DNA from: JBDSLU01 sp039916225
Lineage (GTDB): Bacteria > Acidobacteriota > Vicinamibacteria > Vicinamibacterales > Vicinamibacteraceae
Assembly: GCA_039916225.1 (NCBI GenBank)
Contig: JBDSLU010000101.1
Location: 1-13,515, forward strand
Length of the DNA: 13,515 nt
Direction: 5' to 3'
The translations under genes and the position numbers were made by a program. Shown here piece by piece: positions 13,292 to 13,515 of the stretch. How positions within the stretch are numbered: the first letter of the stretch is position 1; each line of letters begins with the position of its first letter. Under the pieces are notes generated by a model. That model was not told where the DNA came from. It searched no databases and worked only from the letters and a program-made list of their open reading frames with translations.

Positions 13292-13515
13292 TCACACGAT
13301 GGGGGGCGCCTCGAGCAGCCACCCGAGGACGCAGCGGCGAAGCTGTCGCGGCGAGGCGCGGAGAAACCCTTCGAGCCACCGCGCCGCTCCGGCGCACAAC
13401 GACGCCTCGAGCGCGTCGCCGTCGCCGCTGCCGACCAGCGGCGATCCCACTGCCACGCGCACCACGCGATCGTCGTCGAGCCATACGGCCAGCGGCACGA
13501 GCGGCGCGCCGGTGA
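13292..13515 (-). CDS. 3' end of a probable lysophospholipid / lipid A-type acyltransferase (partial)
   Basis: The frame is open from the window edge to TGA at 13292, giving about 74 C-terminal residues. The stretch TGAPLVPLAVWLDDDRVVRV, then LEASLCAGAARWLEGFLRAS and PRQLRRCVLGWLLEAPP, resembles the end of LpxL/HtrB-type acyltransferases, where TGAPVVP is followed by a variable strand pair, an amphipathic helix and a P-x-Q-W region. The catalytic HxxxxD motif would lie outside the window. The W and R/K of the usual C-terminus are only partly kept. Third codon positions are GC-rich, supporting real coding. It is convergent with the ligase gene (15 bases between stops) and ends that operon. Coding is likely; the family is a moderate guess. 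Confidence 0.5.
   Translation of the reverse strand, partial: TGAPLVPLAVWLDDDRVVRVAVGSPLVGSGDGDALEASLCAGAARWLEGFLRASPRQLRRCVLGWLLEAPPIV

Overview
The window is a GC-rich chromosomal segment, most probably from an Acidobacteriota member of the Vicinamibacteria type. The main pointer is an 805-residue FtsX/MacB-like permease of the ADOP class (acidobacterial duplicated orphan permease). Coding regions have strongly GC-rich third positions, genes are tightly packed, and ATGA start/stop overlaps recur. No rRNA, tRNA, CRISPR array, IS element or integrase was seen.

Layout. Positions 1-1783 (+) hold a regulator block: the possible tail of an upstream gene, a MerR-type regulator, then an XRE-cupin regulator overlapping a GNAT acetyltransferase by 4 bases. 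The XRE-cupin gene has a clear promoter overlaid by two 16-bp palindromes, the second covering the start codon, which suggests autoregulation of a nearly leaderless mRNA. Positions 1746-4163 (-) encode the orphan ABC permease. Positions 4185-4946 (-) hold remnants of MEDS/PAS/receiver sensor proteins: a MEDS domain cut off mid-domain, and a PAS fragment joined out of frame to the last three quarters of a receiver. Positions 5079-5951 (+) encode a shortened bacterial eRF1/Vms1-like (baeRF) protein. Positions 5952-6147 are a leader with two long inverted repeats. Positions 6148-7629 (+) encode an RpoD-like sigma factor. Positions 7649-8389 (-) encode a DUF72 protein.

From 8484 to 13276 (+) five genes follow one another with gaps of 3, 12, 12 and -4 bases and look like one operon: an uncharacterised protein with a clear internal duplication, an SRPBCC-fold protein, an exported lipocalin, a metallo-beta-lactamase-fold ligase-associated DNA exonuclease, and an ATP-dependent DNA ligase of the exonuclease-linked (cisplatin-response) type. 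The Lhr-type helicase and phosphoesterase often found with this pair are not directly downstream. Instead a convergent, edge-truncated gene follows, which resembles the end of an LpxL/HtrB-type acyltransferase.

Working together: the exonuclease and ligase probably process and seal DNA ends after damage. Their co-operonic partners (duplicated unknown protein, SRPBCC, lipocalin) are the most novel part of the window, as they may tie repair to an envelope or small-molecule stress response. The sigma factor, ribosome-rescue-like protein and one-component regulators give the neighbourhood a general stress/regulatory flavour, which is inference only.
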